From: Micromonospora sp. MH99
GTDB taxonomy: Bacteria; Actinomycetota; Actinomycetes; Mycobacteriales; Micromonosporaceae
Assembly: GCF_021442385.1 (NCBI RefSeq)
Contig: NZ_MUZA01000052.1
Location: 1-45,951, forward strand
Reading direction: 5' to 3'
DNA: 45,951 nt
Shown piece by piece: positions 16,124 to 25,146 of the stretch; the first letter of the stretch is position 1, and the number at the start of each line of letters is the position of its first letter. The translations under genes were made by a program, and so were the position numbers. Under the pieces are notes generated by a model. That model did not search any database, was not told the DNA's origin, and saw only the letters and a program-made list of their open reading frames with translations.

Positions 16124-17356
16124 ATGGCTGCCAAGGTGCTCGCGATCGTCCTGGCGGGTGGGGAGGGCAAGCGCCTGATGCCACTCACCACGGACCGGGC
16201 CAAGCCGGCCGTCCCGTTCGGCGGGATGTACCGCATGGTCGACTTCGTCCTCTCCAACCTGGCCAACGCCGGCTATCTCAAGATCGTCGTGCTGACCCAG
16301 TACAAGTCCCACTCCCTCGACCGACACATCACCAAGACCTGGCGGATGTCCACCCTGCTCGGCAACTACGTCACCCCGGTGCCCGCGCAGCAGCGTCGTG
16401 GCCCGTGGTGGTTCGCCGGCTCGGCCGACGCCATCTACCAGAGCTTCAACCTCATCAACGACGAGCAGCCCGACTACGTGATCGTCTTCGGTGCCGACCA
16501 CATCTACCGGATGGACCCGCGGCAGATGGTGGAGGACCACATCGCCTCCGGCGCGGCGGTGACCGTCGCCGGCATCCGGCAGCCCCTCTCGATGGCCGAC
16601 CAGTTCGGTGTCATCGAGGTCGGCGAGGACGGCCGGAAGATCCGTGCGTTCCGCGAGAAGCCCACCGACGCGGTGGGCCTGCCGGACGCGCCCGACGAGA
16701 TCTACGCCTCGATGGGCAACTACGTCTTCACCACCAGCGCCCTCTGCGAGGCGGTCGAGCGGGACGCGGCCGACAAGTCCAGCAAGCACGACATGGGCGG
16801 CAGCATCATCCCGATGCTCGTCGAGCGGGGCGAGGCGAACGTCTACGACTTCCGCGACAACGAGGTGCCGGGCAGCACCGACCGGGACCGCGGCTACTGG
16901 CGCGACGTGGGGACGCTCGACTCGTTCTACGACGCGCACATGGATCTGATCAACGTGCACCCCGTCTTCAACCTCTACAACTTCGAGTGGCCGATCTACA
17001 CGGAGCAGCCGCCGTGGCCGCCGGCGAAGTTCGTCCACCAGTGGGGGGAGCGGGTCGGCCGCGCGGTCGGCTCGATGGTCTCGCCGGGTGTGGTGATCTC
17101 CGGCTCGCTGGTGGAGAACTCGATCGTGTCGCCGAAGGTGCGGGTGCACTCCTGGGCGCACGTCGAGGGCTCCGTGCTGATGGAGGGTGTCGAGATCGGC
17201 CGGCACGCGGTGGTGCGCCGGGCCATCCTGGACAAGAACGTGTTCGTCCCCGAGGGCGCCGAGATCGGCGTCGACCTGGAGAAGGACCGGCAGCGCTACA
17301 CCGTCTCCGACAACGGCATCGTGGTGATCGGCAAGGGCCAGCGGGTCGAGCCGTGA
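16124..17356 (+). CDS. glgC: Glucose-1-phosphate adenylyltransferase GlgC
   Basis: This enzyme makes ADP-glucose from glucose-1-phosphate and ATP, the committed step of bacterial glucan synthesis. The 410-residue protein has the nucleotidyltransferase motif LAGGEGKRLMPLT with KPAVPFGG at the N-terminus, the phosphate/active-site region VIVFGADHIYRMD, the EKP motif in AFREKPTDA, and GYWRDVGTLDSFYDAH. The C-terminal part from about 285 is a left-handed beta-helix with hexapeptide-like repeats (GVVISGSLVENSIVSPKVRV). Length is normal for the family. It is divergent from glgM and followed 29 bp later by pgm, which supplies its substrate. Activity in this family is usually allosterically controlled by sugar phosphates. 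Confidence 0.97.
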   Translation: MAAKVLAIVLAGGEGKRLMPLTTDRAKPAVPFGGMYRMVDFVLSNLANAGYLKIVVLTQYKSHSLDRHITKTWRMSTLLGNYVTPVPAQQRRGPWWFAGSADAIYQSFNLINDEQPDYVIVFGADHIYRMDPRQMVEDHIASGAAVTVAGIRQPLSMADQFGVIEVGEDGRKIRAFREKPTDAVGLPDAPDEIYASMGNYVFTTSALCEAVERDAADKSSKHDMGGSIIPMLVERGEANVYDFRDNEVPGSTDRDRGYWRDVGTLDSFYDAHMDLINVHPVFNLYNFEWPIYTEQPPWPPAKFVHQWGERVGRAVGSMVSPGVVISGSLVENSIVSPKVRVHSWAHVEGSVLMEGVEIGRHAVVRRAILDKNVFVPEGAEIGVDLEKDRQRYTVSDNGIVVIGKGQRVEP

Positions 17357-17385
17357 CAGTCGCACTATCAAGGAGGTAGACCCCC

Positions 17386-19029
17386 GTGACCCATCCCCGT
17401 GCCGGCCAGCCCGCCGAGCCCGCCGACCTGGTCGACGTGCCGCGCCTGGTGACCGCCTACTACGCCGAGCATCCGGACCCCGCGGACCCGGCGCAGCAGG
17501 TGTCCTTCGGCACCTCCGGCCACCGGGGCTCCAGCCTGCGCAACGCGTTCAACTCCGACCACATCCTCGCTGTCACCCAGGCGCTCTGCGACTACCGGCG
17601 GGAGCAGGGCCTCGACGGCCCGCTGTTCCTGGCCCGGGACACGCACGCGCTCTCCGCGCCGGCCGCCGTGGACGCCCTCGAGGTGCTCGCCGCCAACGGG
17701 GTCACCGTGCTTCTCGACAGCCGCGACGGGTACACCCCCACCCCGGCGCTGTCGCACGCGATCCTCACCCACAACCGGGGCCGCACCAGCGGGCTCGCCG
17801 ACGGCATCGTCATCACCCCGTCGCACAACCCGCCCGACGACGGCGGCTTCAAGTACAACCCCACCAACGGCGGGCCCGCCGACACCGACGTCACCCGCTG
17901 GATCCAGGACCGCGCCAACGCGATCCTCGCCGCCGGGCTCAAGGAGGTCCGCCGGATCACCTACGCGCGGGCCCGGGCCGCCGACACCACGGGGGAGTAC
18001 GACTTCCTCGCCAACTACGTCGACGACCTGCCGGCGGCGATCGACATCGACGCGATCCGCGACGCCGGCATCCGGATCGGCGCCGACCCGCTGGGCGGGG
18101 CCAGCGTGGCGTACTGGGGCGAGATCGCCGAGCGGCACCGACTGGACCTGACGGTGGTCAATCCGACGGTCGATCCGACCTGGCGGTTCATGACCCTGGA
18201 CGGGGACGGCAAGATCCGGATGGACTGCTCCTCGCCGAACGCGATGGCGTCCCTGATCGCCGCCCGCGCCGACTACCAGATCTCCACGGGCAACGACGCC
18301 GACGCCGACCGGCACGGCATCGTCACCCCCGATGCCGGCCTGATGAATCCCAACCACTTCCTGGCGGTGGCGATCGGGCACCTGTTCCGGACCCGCGCCG
18401 ACTGGGGTCCGGCCGCCGCGGTGGGCAAGACCCTGGTCTCCTCCTCGATGATCGACCGGGTGGCCGCCGACCTGGGCCGGCCGCTGCTGGAGGTGCCGGT
18501 CGGCTTCAAGTGGTTCGTGCCCGGCCTGCTCGACGGTTCGGTCGGCTTCGGCGGTGAGGAGAGCGCCGGGGCGTCGTTCCTGCGCCGCGACGGCTCCACC
18601 TGGACCACCGACAAGGACGGGATCCTGCTCTGCCTGCTCGCCTCCGAGATCCTGGCCACCACCGGGCGCAGCCCGAGCGAGCACTGGGCGGAGCTGGCCG
18701 AGCGGTTCGGCGCGCCCGCGTACGCCCGGATCGACGCCCCGGCCACCCGGGAGCAGAAGGCCGTGCTCGCCAAGCTCTCCCCGGATCAGGTCGACGCCAC
18801 CGAGCTGGCCGGTGAGCCGATCACCGCGACCCTGACCACCGCCCCGGGCAACAACGCCCCGATCGGCGGCCTCAAGGTGAGCACCGAGTCCGGCTGGTTC
18901 GCCGCGAGGCCCTCGGGCACCGAAGACGTCTACAAGATCTACGCCGAGTCCTTCCAGGGCCCCGACCACCTGAAGAAGATCCAGGAAGAAGCCAAAACCC
19001 TGGTAGACCAGGCCCTGTCCCAAGCCTGA
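17386..19029 (+). CDS. pgm: Phosphoglucomutase (alpha-D-glucose-specific)
   Basis: The 547-residue enzyme interconverts glucose-6-phosphate and glucose-1-phosphate through a phosphoserine. Motifs are FGTSGHRG (41-48), the active-site TPSHNPPDDGG with Ser146, the Mg-binding DADAD at 304-308, the sugar-specificity region GFGGEESAGASFLR, and the phosphate-binding ARPSGTED near the end. The GTG at 17386 has a perfect AAGGAGGT 9-10 nt upstream, in contrast to the leaderless genes before it. It follows glgC by 29 bp and is probably in the same operon, so glucose-1-phosphate is made beside the ADP-glucose (GlgC) and maltose-1-phosphate (GlgM) steps that use it. A strong hairpin follows the stop. Confidence 0.97.
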   Translation: MTHPRAGQPAEPADLVDVPRLVTAYYAEHPDPADPAQQVSFGTSGHRGSSLRNAFNSDHILAVTQALCDYRREQGLDGPLFLARDTHALSAPAAVDALEVLAANGVTVLLDSRDGYTPTPALSHAILTHNRGRTSGLADGIVITPSHNPPDDGGFKYNPTNGGPADTDVTRWIQDRANAILAAGLKEVRRITYARARAADTTGEYDFLANYVDDLPAAIDIDAIRDAGIRIGADPLGGASVAYWGEIAERHRLDLTVVNPTVDPTWRFMTLDGDGKIRMDCSSPNAMASLIAARADYQISTGNDADADRHGIVTPDAGLMNPNHFLAVAIGHLFRTRADWGPAAAVGKTLVSSSMIDRVAADLGRPLLEVPVGFKWFVPGLLDGSVGFGGEESAGASFLRRDGSTWTTDKDGILLCLLASEILATTGRSPSEHWAELAERFGAPAYARIDAPATREQKAVLAKLSPDQVDATELAGEPITATLTTAPGNNAPIGGLKVSTESGWFAARPSGTEDVYKIYAESFQGPDHLKKIQEEAKTLVDQALSQA

Positions 19030-19032
19030 CCC

Positions 19033-19072
19033 ACCCACCCCCACCCCGGCCCGGGCCCGGGTGGGGGTGGGT
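19033..19072. terminator. Bidirectional hairpin between pgm and the NAD kinase gene
   Basis: A perfect 14-bp inverted repeat (19033-19046 with 19059-19072) encloses a 12-nt loop that is itself self-complementary. It lies between convergent genes, 3 bp after the pgm stop and 3 bp before the nadK stop, so it can end transcription from both sides. Confidence 0.82.
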
Positions 19073-19075
19073 TGG

Positions 19076-19996
19076 TTAGCAGCGTGGGGGGATTTCGTTT
19101 TCGTTGGGGTTCTGGAGTTCCTTCGGGAGTAGTGCCTTGAGCTGTTCGGGAAGGAACGGCAGGTCGAGCAGGCTCATCTTCAACTGGTTGCGTTCCTGGT
19201 ACCGCAGCGGGTCGAAGCGCACCACCAGCCCCGCGTTGCGCCGGTAGCTGATGTCTACCGCGCCCTCGTCCGCCGCGTCCCGGAACACCAGCCCGTCCAT
19301 CTCCACCACGACTGCCGACGAGTGCGGCTCCAGCTCCAGCCGGATCTTCTCGTCCCCGGAGAGCACCACCGAGCGGGAGATGCCGGCCATCGGCGCCGAC
19401 GGGGTGACGACCACGGCGTCCGCAGCCGGGGAGATCAGCGGACCGCCGGCGGCATAGCTGTACGCGGTGGAGCCGATCGGCGTGCTCACCACCACGGCGT
19501 CGGCGCGGTAGTAGCCGTACTCCTGCCCGTCGATGGCCAGGGTGGCGGTGACGAAGCCCGAGCCGGGCCGCCGGACCAGCGCGATGTCGTTGAACGCCAC
19601 CACGTCGTCGCCGCACACGTCGCAGGCCAGGCAGGCGTGCGACTCGATGGTGAAGTCCTTCGACAGCAGCCGGCTCAGCGCCTCGGGCAGTGCCGGCGGC
19701 TCGATCTCGACGAGAAAGCCGAGCCGGCCCAGGTGCACGCCGAGCACCGGCTTCGGATCGCGGATGGCGGAGCGCAGCGCGCCCAGCATGGTGCCGTCGC
19801 CGCCGATGCTGATCAAGGCGTCGGCGCGGACGGCGACCTCGTCCTCCGGCAGGGGCTCGACGTTGGCCGGCACGCGGTGCTTGTCCTGGGCGCGCACGTA
19901 GAGCGACTTGTGGTGGCGCGTAGCCCACCGTTCGATGATCCCGACCACCTCGGTGACATCCCGGGTGGGGTGCAGTACCAGTCCCAGACCCGACAC
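19076..19996 (-). CDS. nadK: NAD kinase
   Basis: The enzyme phosphorylates NAD to NADP. The 306-residue protein carries the GGDGTML motif at 65-71, the NDIAL variant of the NE/D motif at 136-140, and the Gly-rich STPIGSTAYSYAAGGP at 171-186, in family order. Length is normal. The start is the GTG at 19996; there is no convincing ribosome site or -10 box at the usual distance, so a nearby alternative start is possible. The C-terminus (LPEQLKALLPKEL) extends slightly beyond the conserved domain. It is convergent with pgm and downstream of the M14 peptidase gene, which has its own hairpin between them. A partial duplicate of residues ~145-168 lies upstream of the peptidase gene. Confidence 0.92.
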   Translation of the reverse strand: MSGLGLVLHPTRDVTEVVGIIERWATRHHKSLYVRAQDKHRVPANVEPLPEDEVAVRADALISIGGDGTMLGALRSAIRDPKPVLGVHLGRLGFLVEIEPPALPEALSRLLSKDFTIESHACLACDVCGDDVVAFNDIALVRRPGSGFVTATLAIDGQEYGYYRADAVVVSTPIGSTAYSYAAGGPLISPAADAVVVTPSAPMAGISRSVVLSGDEKIRLELEPHSSAVVVEMDGLVFRDAADEGAVDISYRRNAGLVVRFDPLRYQERNQLKMSLLDLPFLPEQLKALLPKELQNPNENEIPPRC

Positions 19997-20048
19997 CAGT
20001 ACAGCTCACCACACCGGCGTCGGACGCGTCCGGCGTACCGGGGAAGGT

Positions 20049-20076
20049 GCGCCGGCGGTCCACGGACCGCCGGCGC
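20049..20076 (-). terminator. Hairpin terminator of the M14 carboxypeptidase gene
   Basis: A perfect 13-bp inverted repeat (20049-20061 with 20064-20076) with a minimal loop lies 13 bp beyond the leftward peptidase stop and before the nadK start. The run after it is not T-rich. Confidence 0.7.
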
Positions 20077-20088
20077 CCCGTCGTGGCG

Positions 20089-23000
20089 TCAGCGGCGAGG
20101 TCGGCCGGTCAGGTGGGTGAGCGAGCGGGCGACCAGGTCGTTGCGGGCCGCCGGCGGCAGACCCTCCAGCCCGAAGCCGAGGTACACGGTGTCCGTGGTG
20201 ACCACCACCGACCCCTCCTCGAACGCCTGCTGGCTGCGGGACCAGTCGGTGGCGTTGCCCCCGGAACCCGCGGGCGGCCCGGCCACCGCCCAACCACCCA
20301 GGTCGGTGGTCTCGAACGAGGTCTCGGTGGCGGTGGCCCCGTCGACGAGCACCCGGGCGTCGTCCAGGAAGACACCCAGGCCCTGGGTACCCCAGTCCGA
20401 GACGTACGAGATCGACACCTCGACCTGCTTGCCGGCGTACGCCGACAGGTCGATCGAGAAGTCCTGCCAGCCGCCGGACGCGCCGGTGACCGCGTGCCAC
20501 TCCCCGGTGCTGCCGGTGGCCGAGCAGTCCGCGCCCTGGTAGTGCGCCAGGAACGGGTGCAGGGTCTGCCAACCCGACTCGCAGCTCTCCCCGGTCTCCC
20601 GGCCGGTGTGCCCGTTGGCGTCGGGCAGGGTCGTCCAGTCGTCGCTGCCCACCTCGTGTGCCTCGACGATCATGAAGTCCCAGTTCGCTTCGATGTCGTA
20701 CGAGGCGGCGAACCGCAACTCACCGCTGGTGGCCCCCGAGAGGTCCACCGTGCGGGTGAGGCGCTTGTACGACTCGTCGGCCTGCCCACTCCACAGGTAC
20801 CAGTCACCCGTGCGCGGGTCGAACGGCGCCGACCCCGGACGGACCCAGTCCACCGGCGCGGAGCTGGCGAACTGGGGGAACTGGTCGACCGGCAGGAAGC
20901 TCGACGTGGTCAGGAACGAGGCCGTGTGCTCCTGGTTGCCCGCCGACCCCGCCGCGTTGAGGGTGCCGTCGAAGCCCGCGAACGCCCCCTCGGAGCCGTG
21001 GATCAGGAACGGACCGTCCGTGCCGGTGCCGCCGTCGCTGACGTAGGTGTGGGCGCCCAACCAGTACTGCTGGAAGTCGTTCAGCAGCGGCAGGCAGGCG
21101 GGATCGTCGCCGTCGGTGCACTCCGGCGGCGCGTCCGGGTGGTAGACGTACGACCCGTTGGCGCCCTGGGCGTAGAGGGCGTACTGGCCGCTGACGAGCA
21201 GCTTGCCGCCCTCGTTGAGGTAGTCCCGCACGGCCAGCTCGGTGTCCAGCGCCGCCTTGGCCGCGGTGCCGGCCACCTGGCCGGGCGAGCGCAGGATGAC
21301 GTCGTCGCCGGTCTCCCAGACCACCGTCTTGTAGTGCGACAGCACACCGAGCGGGTGCGGGGCCGCGCGCCGCATGGCGTCGAAGTCGTACACGTCGCTG
21401 CTACGCCCGGCGGCGGTCAGCGACGCGGCGACCTCGTCGGCGTACTTCGCTGTGGTGCCGGTCTGCGTCGGGCTCAACCCGGTGACGTCCTCCATGGCGA
21501 GGACGAGCACGTCACCGCCGATGTCGCTGTGCACCCGGTAGGTGAAGTGTTCGCTGGCCACCACCCCGGCGCGTTGCTTGACGCCGGTGAACCAGACCTC
21601 CACCCGGTCGCCGGGCTTCGTGCCGGTGACCGTGCCGCGCAGTTCGGCGTAGTAGTCGTCGTTGGTGTCGCCGTACCGCTCGCCGCCGCGCCACTCGCGG
21701 ACCCCGACGGTCTTCGGTCGGCCACCGTTGACGACGTAGTGCATCCGCACGTTCTTCAGGGCGCGGCGGGTGATCGAGGCGACCTGCTGGGTGCGCCCGT
21801 ACGAGGTGTCGAAGGCGTCCACCACGAAGTCCGGGGTGCTGCGGCCCACCACCGACACCGGGTCGTCCGGGTCGGCCGCGGACTTCGCCACGGCCAGCGC
21901 GAACGGCAGGTTCTTGCTCACCTCGCCGGCGATCAGCGTCTCGTCGTCGGGGAAGATGAAGTCGCTGACGCAGTCCTCCGGGCGCCACTGGTCGTCCGGG
22001 TCGACGTTCGCGGCGGAGTCACAGGTCGACATCTCCGGGGTGAAGCCCAACGTGCCGTACCGGACGGTGGCGTGGCTGTCGGTGTCGCCGTTGGTGGTGT
22101 ACAGCTCGGCGGAGATGTCCGGGTCGTAGCCGGGAACGGCCGGGTGGGCGTTGTCACCGACCATCGCCTGGTAGATCACGTCGTCCGGTGTCGGCGTGCT
22201 CACCTGCCAGCCGACGCCGTAGAGCAGCAGCTGGGCCGCCGAGTGGTAGTTGACGAAGAACTCGAAGCCGACCCGCCGCAGCAGCCCGTCCAGCGCCTTC
22301 GTCTCCGGCTCCGAGGCCGGGCGCGGGCCCCGGTAGGTCTCGCTGTTGGCGTCGGGCGAGGAGCCCTCGTTGTCGTACCCCCACTTGTAGGCGAAGTTGC
22401 GATTGAGGTCGACGCCGTCGCCGGGGCCGACCTGGCCGTCGCCGTCGTTGTCGCGCAGGTTCTTGCGCCACAGCCGGTTGCCGGGGGTGAAGGTGTAGTC
22501 GTAGCCGTCCGGGTTGGCCACCGGCAGGAACCACAGCTCGGTCGTGTCGAGCAGGCGGGTGATCTCCCGATTCGAGCCGTAGCTGTCGAGCACGTGGTGC
22601 ATCAGCCGGCGGGTCATCTCCGGCGTGATCCACTCGCGGGCGTGCTGGGCGCCGGCGTAGAGCACCGCCGGTCGCTGGCCGTCGCGGACCTTCCTCGCGT
22701 CCCTGGTCACCTTGACGGCGAGGATCGGCCTGCCCTGCTGGGTCCTGCCGATGGTCTCCAACTTGGTCAGCTTCGGGAACCGCGCGGCCGTGGCGCTGAG
22801 CTCGTCGCGCAGGCCACCCGGCTCGCTGTACGGGCGAAACGCCGACCAGCCCGCCGCCGCCTGCTCCCGCAGCGCCTGCGACGCGTCCTTGCCGCGGACC
22901 TTCTTCACGGTGAGGGGGACGCCCCGGTCGGTCAGCCGCTTCGCCTGTCGGGGAGTGAGGACCGTCTCGACGGCGGTGCGGCCGGTGGAGTCCGCAGTGG

Positions 23001-23190
23001 CGTCGTGACCGAGGTCCACCCCGGCCTCGCGCAGCAGGTCGCGCTGCTTCGCGTCGACAGTGCCGACGTACACCTCCAGGCCCTCGCGGGCACCCGGATC
23101 CGATGGTGGCCGCGCGCTCGCCGGCGGGGCCAGCGCCACGGCGCCGAGCAGGGTGACCACGCCGGCGATCGCCAGTCGTCTCGGTCTCAT
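20089..23190 (-). CDS. Secreted M14-family zinc carboxypeptidase, multidomain
   Basis: The 1033-residue protein starts at the ATG at 23190 behind a perfect AAGGAGG, followed by a signal peptide (MRPRRLAIAGVVTLLGAVALAPPASA, cleavage near 26). A propeptide-like region is followed by the M14 domain (~115-420): zinc ligands His183 and Glu186 in GAQHAREW, His316 in NYHSAAQ, the substrate-binding NRN in DLNRNFAYKWG at 261-270, and catalytic Glu386 in GFTPEM. All catalytic residues are present. The ~600 residues after it include DDVILRSPGQV and jelly-roll-like segments (WDFMIVEAHEVGSDDW; GLGVFLDDARVLVDG) that recall the C-terminal domains of immune-inhibitor-A-like secreted peptidases. It probably digests extracellular peptides for nutrition. 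No partner gene is evident. Confidence 0.93.
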   Translation of the reverse strand: MRPRRLAIAGVVTLLGAVALAPPASARPPSDPGAREGLEVYVGTVDAKQRDLLREAGVDLGHDATADSTGRTAVETVLTPRQAKRLTDRGVPLTVKKVRGKDASQALREQAAAGWSAFRPYSEPGGLRDELSATAARFPKLTKLETIGRTQQGRPILAVKVTRDARKVRDGQRPAVLYAGAQHAREWITPEMTRRLMHHVLDSYGSNREITRLLDTTELWFLPVANPDGYDYTFTPGNRLWRKNLRDNDGDGQVGPGDGVDLNRNFAYKWGYDNEGSSPDANSETYRGPRPASEPETKALDGLLRRVGFEFFVNYHSAAQLLLYGVGWQVSTPTPDDVIYQAMVGDNAHPAVPGYDPDISAELYTTNGDTDSHATVRYGTLGFTPEMSTCDSAANVDPDDQWRPEDCVSDFIFPDDETLIAGEVSKNLPFALAVAKSAADPDDPVSVVGRSTPDFVVDAFDTSYGRTQQVASITRRALKNVRMHYVVNGGRPKTVGVREWRGGERYGDTNDDYYAELRGTVTGTKPGDRVEVWFTGVKQRAGVVASEHFTYRVHSDIGGDVLVLAMEDVTGLSPTQTGTTAKYADEVAASLTAAGRSSDVYDFDAMRRAAPHPLGVLSHYKTVVWETGDDVILRSPGQVAGTAAKAALDTELAVRDYLNEGGKLLVSGQYALYAQGANGSYVYHPDAPPECTDGDDPACLPLLNDFQQYWLGAHTYVSDGGTGTDGPFLIHGSEGAFAGFDGTLNAAGSAGNQEHTASFLTTSSFLPVDQFPQFASSAPVDWVRPGSAPFDPRTGDWYLWSGQADESYKRLTRTVDLSGATSGELRFAASYDIEANWDFMIVEAHEVGSDDWTTLPDANGHTGRETGESCESGWQTLHPFLAHYQGADCSATGSTGEWHAVTGASGGWQDFSIDLSAYAGKQVEVSISYVSDWGTQGLGVFLDDARVLVDGATATETSFETTDLGGWAVAGPPAGSGGNATDWSRSQQAFEEGSVVVTTDTVYLGFGLEGLPPAARNDLVARSLTHLTGRPRR

Positions 23191-23309
23191 CGCGCCTCCT
23201 TGGGTGAAGGACCTGTAGGCGCGAGCCTTCGGTGCGGCGTGACCGGTGTCAATGGGTCGATGGGTGCGAGGTCGCTGAACGTATCGGTGCAGATGCCTCA
23301 CGTGACGGT

Positions 23310-23400
23310 CGGCGGTGTCGGCGCGGGAGTGGCCGTACTGCTGCCCGTCGACGGCCAGGGTGGCGCTGGCGGCCGGGAAGCCTGCGCTGCTGTCCGCTTA
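23310..23400 (-). pseudogene. Decayed fragment of a second NAD-kinase-like gene
   Basis: Positions 23315-23366 match 19496-19547 of nadK at 47 of 52 bases, in the same orientation. The encoded peptide ATLAVDGQQYGHSRAD parallels ATLAIDGQEYGYYRAD of the intact kinase, and the match extends weakly upstream (SAGF for GSGF). Most differences are conservative or silent, which suggests the piece came from a once-translated paralog. The frame lacks the GGDGT and GSTAY motifs and cannot encode a kinase. It lies in the 299-bp gap upstream of the peptidase gene. Confidence 0.6.
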
Positions 23401-23489
23401 AGCATGAATAGCGGCATTTGCCCGTCTCTGTGCAGGTCGGGGATCGTTGCGGCTGGTGTTCAGGTGTGTTTTTCGAGTTGAGGAGAGCC

Positions 23490-24029
23490 GTGCGCAGCCA
23501 GTTTCGTGCCGCCGTCAGGCTGATCCGGGGTCGATGGGTCGCGGCCCGTGACCCACAGGCCTACGCCCGGATGGTCGGCGTCAACATGAGGGGGCGGGTG
23601 ACGTTCTACGGCATGAGCCTGGGCATGTTCGGCTCCGAACCCTGGCTGATCACCCTTGGGAACAATGTTCACGTCACGGCCGGCGTGCAGTTCGTCACGC
23701 ATGACGGCGGGACGCTGATCCTGCGAAAGGAGTGCCCGGACCTGGAGTGGACCGCTCCGATCACAGTTGGTGACGACGTCTACATCGGGATGCGGTCGCT
23801 CATCATGCCGGGCGTCGCGATCGGAGACCGATGCGTGATCGGAGCCGGAGCGGTTGTCACCACCGACATCCCCGACAACACCGTGGCCGTGGGTGTGCCG
23901 GCTCGGCCCATCCGCACCACAGACGAGTACCTCGCTCGACTTCAGGAGAAATCCCTGCGGATCGGGCACCTGCCAGCTCAGGCCAAGGCCGAGGCGATCA
24001 AGAAGATCTACGGCATCGCGACCCGCTGA
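23490..24029 (+). CDS. Hexapeptide-repeat acetyltransferase (WbbJ/CatB-like)
   Basis: The 179-residue protein folds as a left-handed beta-helix, shown by LGNNVHVTAGVQFVTHDGG, then TVGDDVYIGMRSLIMPGVAI, GDRCVIGAGAVVTTDIPDN and the closing VAVGVPARPIR, the signature end of the family. The acceptor-binding His lies in VTHDGG. I chose the GTG at 23490 because GAGGAG is just upstream; longer in-frame starts add a Cys-rich stretch with no homology. Members O- or N-acetylate sugars using acetyl-CoA. As the first gene of the surface-glycan cluster it probably acetylates one of the glycan sugars. It could also serve as the PglD-type N-acetyltransferase missing from the amino-sugar module, though it is 15 kb away. 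Confidence 0.87.
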   Translation: MRSQFRAAVRLIRGRWVAARDPQAYARMVGVNMRGRVTFYGMSLGMFGSEPWLITLGNNVHVTAGVQFVTHDGGTLILRKECPDLEWTAPITVGDDVYIGMRSLIMPGVAIGDRCVIGAGAVVTTDIPDNTVAVGVPARPIRTTDEYLARLQEKSLRIGHLPAQAKAEAIKKIYGIATR

Positions 24030-24193
24030 CGGGCGTGGCGCAATGCCGGTGCCGCCGGTCCTCGCCGTCTGCTGGCCGAGCCCAGTTGTCCGACTCACCT
24101 GCCGTGACCTGCGCGAATCCTGTTCGTTGCTTGAAGGAGACGGACTCGGCCGCTCCCGGTCGCCGTGGCCGCAGGGTGAGCGAGGAGAACGTC

Positions 24194-25138
24194 TTGAAGG
24201 TAATCGTCACGGGGGGCGCGGGATTCATCGGTGCCAACCTCCTCCGGGAGCTCGTCGACAACCCGCTGATGGATGAGCTGATTGCGGTGGACGACCTCTC
24301 GACCGGATCGGTGGACAATCTCGCTGATCTACCAGTCCGGTTGCTGCGCGGCTCGGTCCTCGATACGAAGGTCCTCGATGAGGCGCTGACCGGCGCGGAC
24401 TGTGTGGTGCACCTCGGTGCGTTGGGGTCCGTCCCGAGGTCCATCGACAACCCTCTTGCCAGCCATCACGCCAACGCGACGGGCACCTTGATGGTGCTGG
24501 AAGCGGTACGACGGCATGACGTCCCGCACGTCATCGTCGCCTCCTCGTCGTCGGTCTACGGCGCCAACCCGATCCTGCCCCGTCAGGAGACGCTCCGGCC
24601 GATGCCGGTGAGCCCGTACGCGGTGTCCAAGCTGGCGACGGAGGCATACGCCCTCGCCCACTCCTCCTGCTATGGCCACGCGGTCCTGGCGTTCCGCTTC
24701 TTCAATGTCTTCGGTCCGCGACAGGCCGCGCACCACGCGTACGCCGCCGTGGTGCCGAAGTTCGTATCCGCGGCTCTCGCGGGCCAGCCCCTGCGGATTC
24801 ACGGCGACGGCGGGCAAACTCGTGACTTCACCTACGTCGGTAGCGTCACTTCCACCATCATGGACGCGATCGTCCGACGAGTCTCCGCGCCCGATGCGGT
24901 GAACCTGGCCTTCGGAGCGCGTGTCTCCCTCCTCGAACTGGTAGCAGAGCTGGAATCCGTGCTGGGACGCCCGCTTGACCGGGTGCACGAACGGGCCCGC
25001 CCGGGGGACGTCCGTGACTCGCAGGCAGATTCCAGCCGACTGCGCGAGCTGTTCCCCTCCCTGCGCCGCTACTCGATGCGGGAAGGGCTGGAGGCGACCG
25101 TCGCCTGGATGTCTGAGCGCGTCTTGGCCGCACACTGA
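24194..25138 (+). CDS. NAD-dependent nucleotide-sugar 4-epimerase (GalE/WbpP-like)
   Basis: The 314-residue extended SDR has GGAGFIG at 7-13, the catalytic SSSSVYG near 117-123, Tyr142 and Lys146 in SPYAVSK, and the FRFFNVFGPRQ and HAYAAVVPKF landmarks of UDP-hexose or UDP-HexNAc 4-epimerases. The start is taken as the TTG at 24194 because GAGGAG is 6 nt upstream and the Rossmann fold begins at once (MKVIVTGG). A GTG at 24176 would add six residues but has no ribosome site. It probably makes UDP-Gal or UDP-GalNAc for the glycan. Substrate preference cannot be read reliably from sequence. It is followed 8 bp later by the flippase gene. Confidence 0.9.
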   Translation: MKVIVTGGAGFIGANLLRELVDNPLMDELIAVDDLSTGSVDNLADLPVRLLRGSVLDTKVLDEALTGADCVVHLGALGSVPRSIDNPLASHHANATGTLMVLEAVRRHDVPHVIVASSSSVYGANPILPRQETLRPMPVSPYAVSKLATEAYALAHSSCYGHAVLAFRFFNVFGPRQAAHHAYAAVVPKFVSAALAGQPLRIHGDGGQTRDFTYVGSVTSTIMDAIVRRVSAPDAVNLAFGARVSLLELVAELESVLGRPLDRVHERARPGDVRDSQADSSRLRELFPSLRRYSMREGLEATVAWMSERVLAAH

Positions 25139-25146
25139 CATCCGAC

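Noticed and set aside
20047..23481. An 1144-codon rightward open frame opposite the M14 peptidase gene
   Set aside because: The product is Arg/Val/Gly-rich without domains, and the opposite frame has signal peptide, zinc ligands and catalytic Glu. It is a shadow frame.
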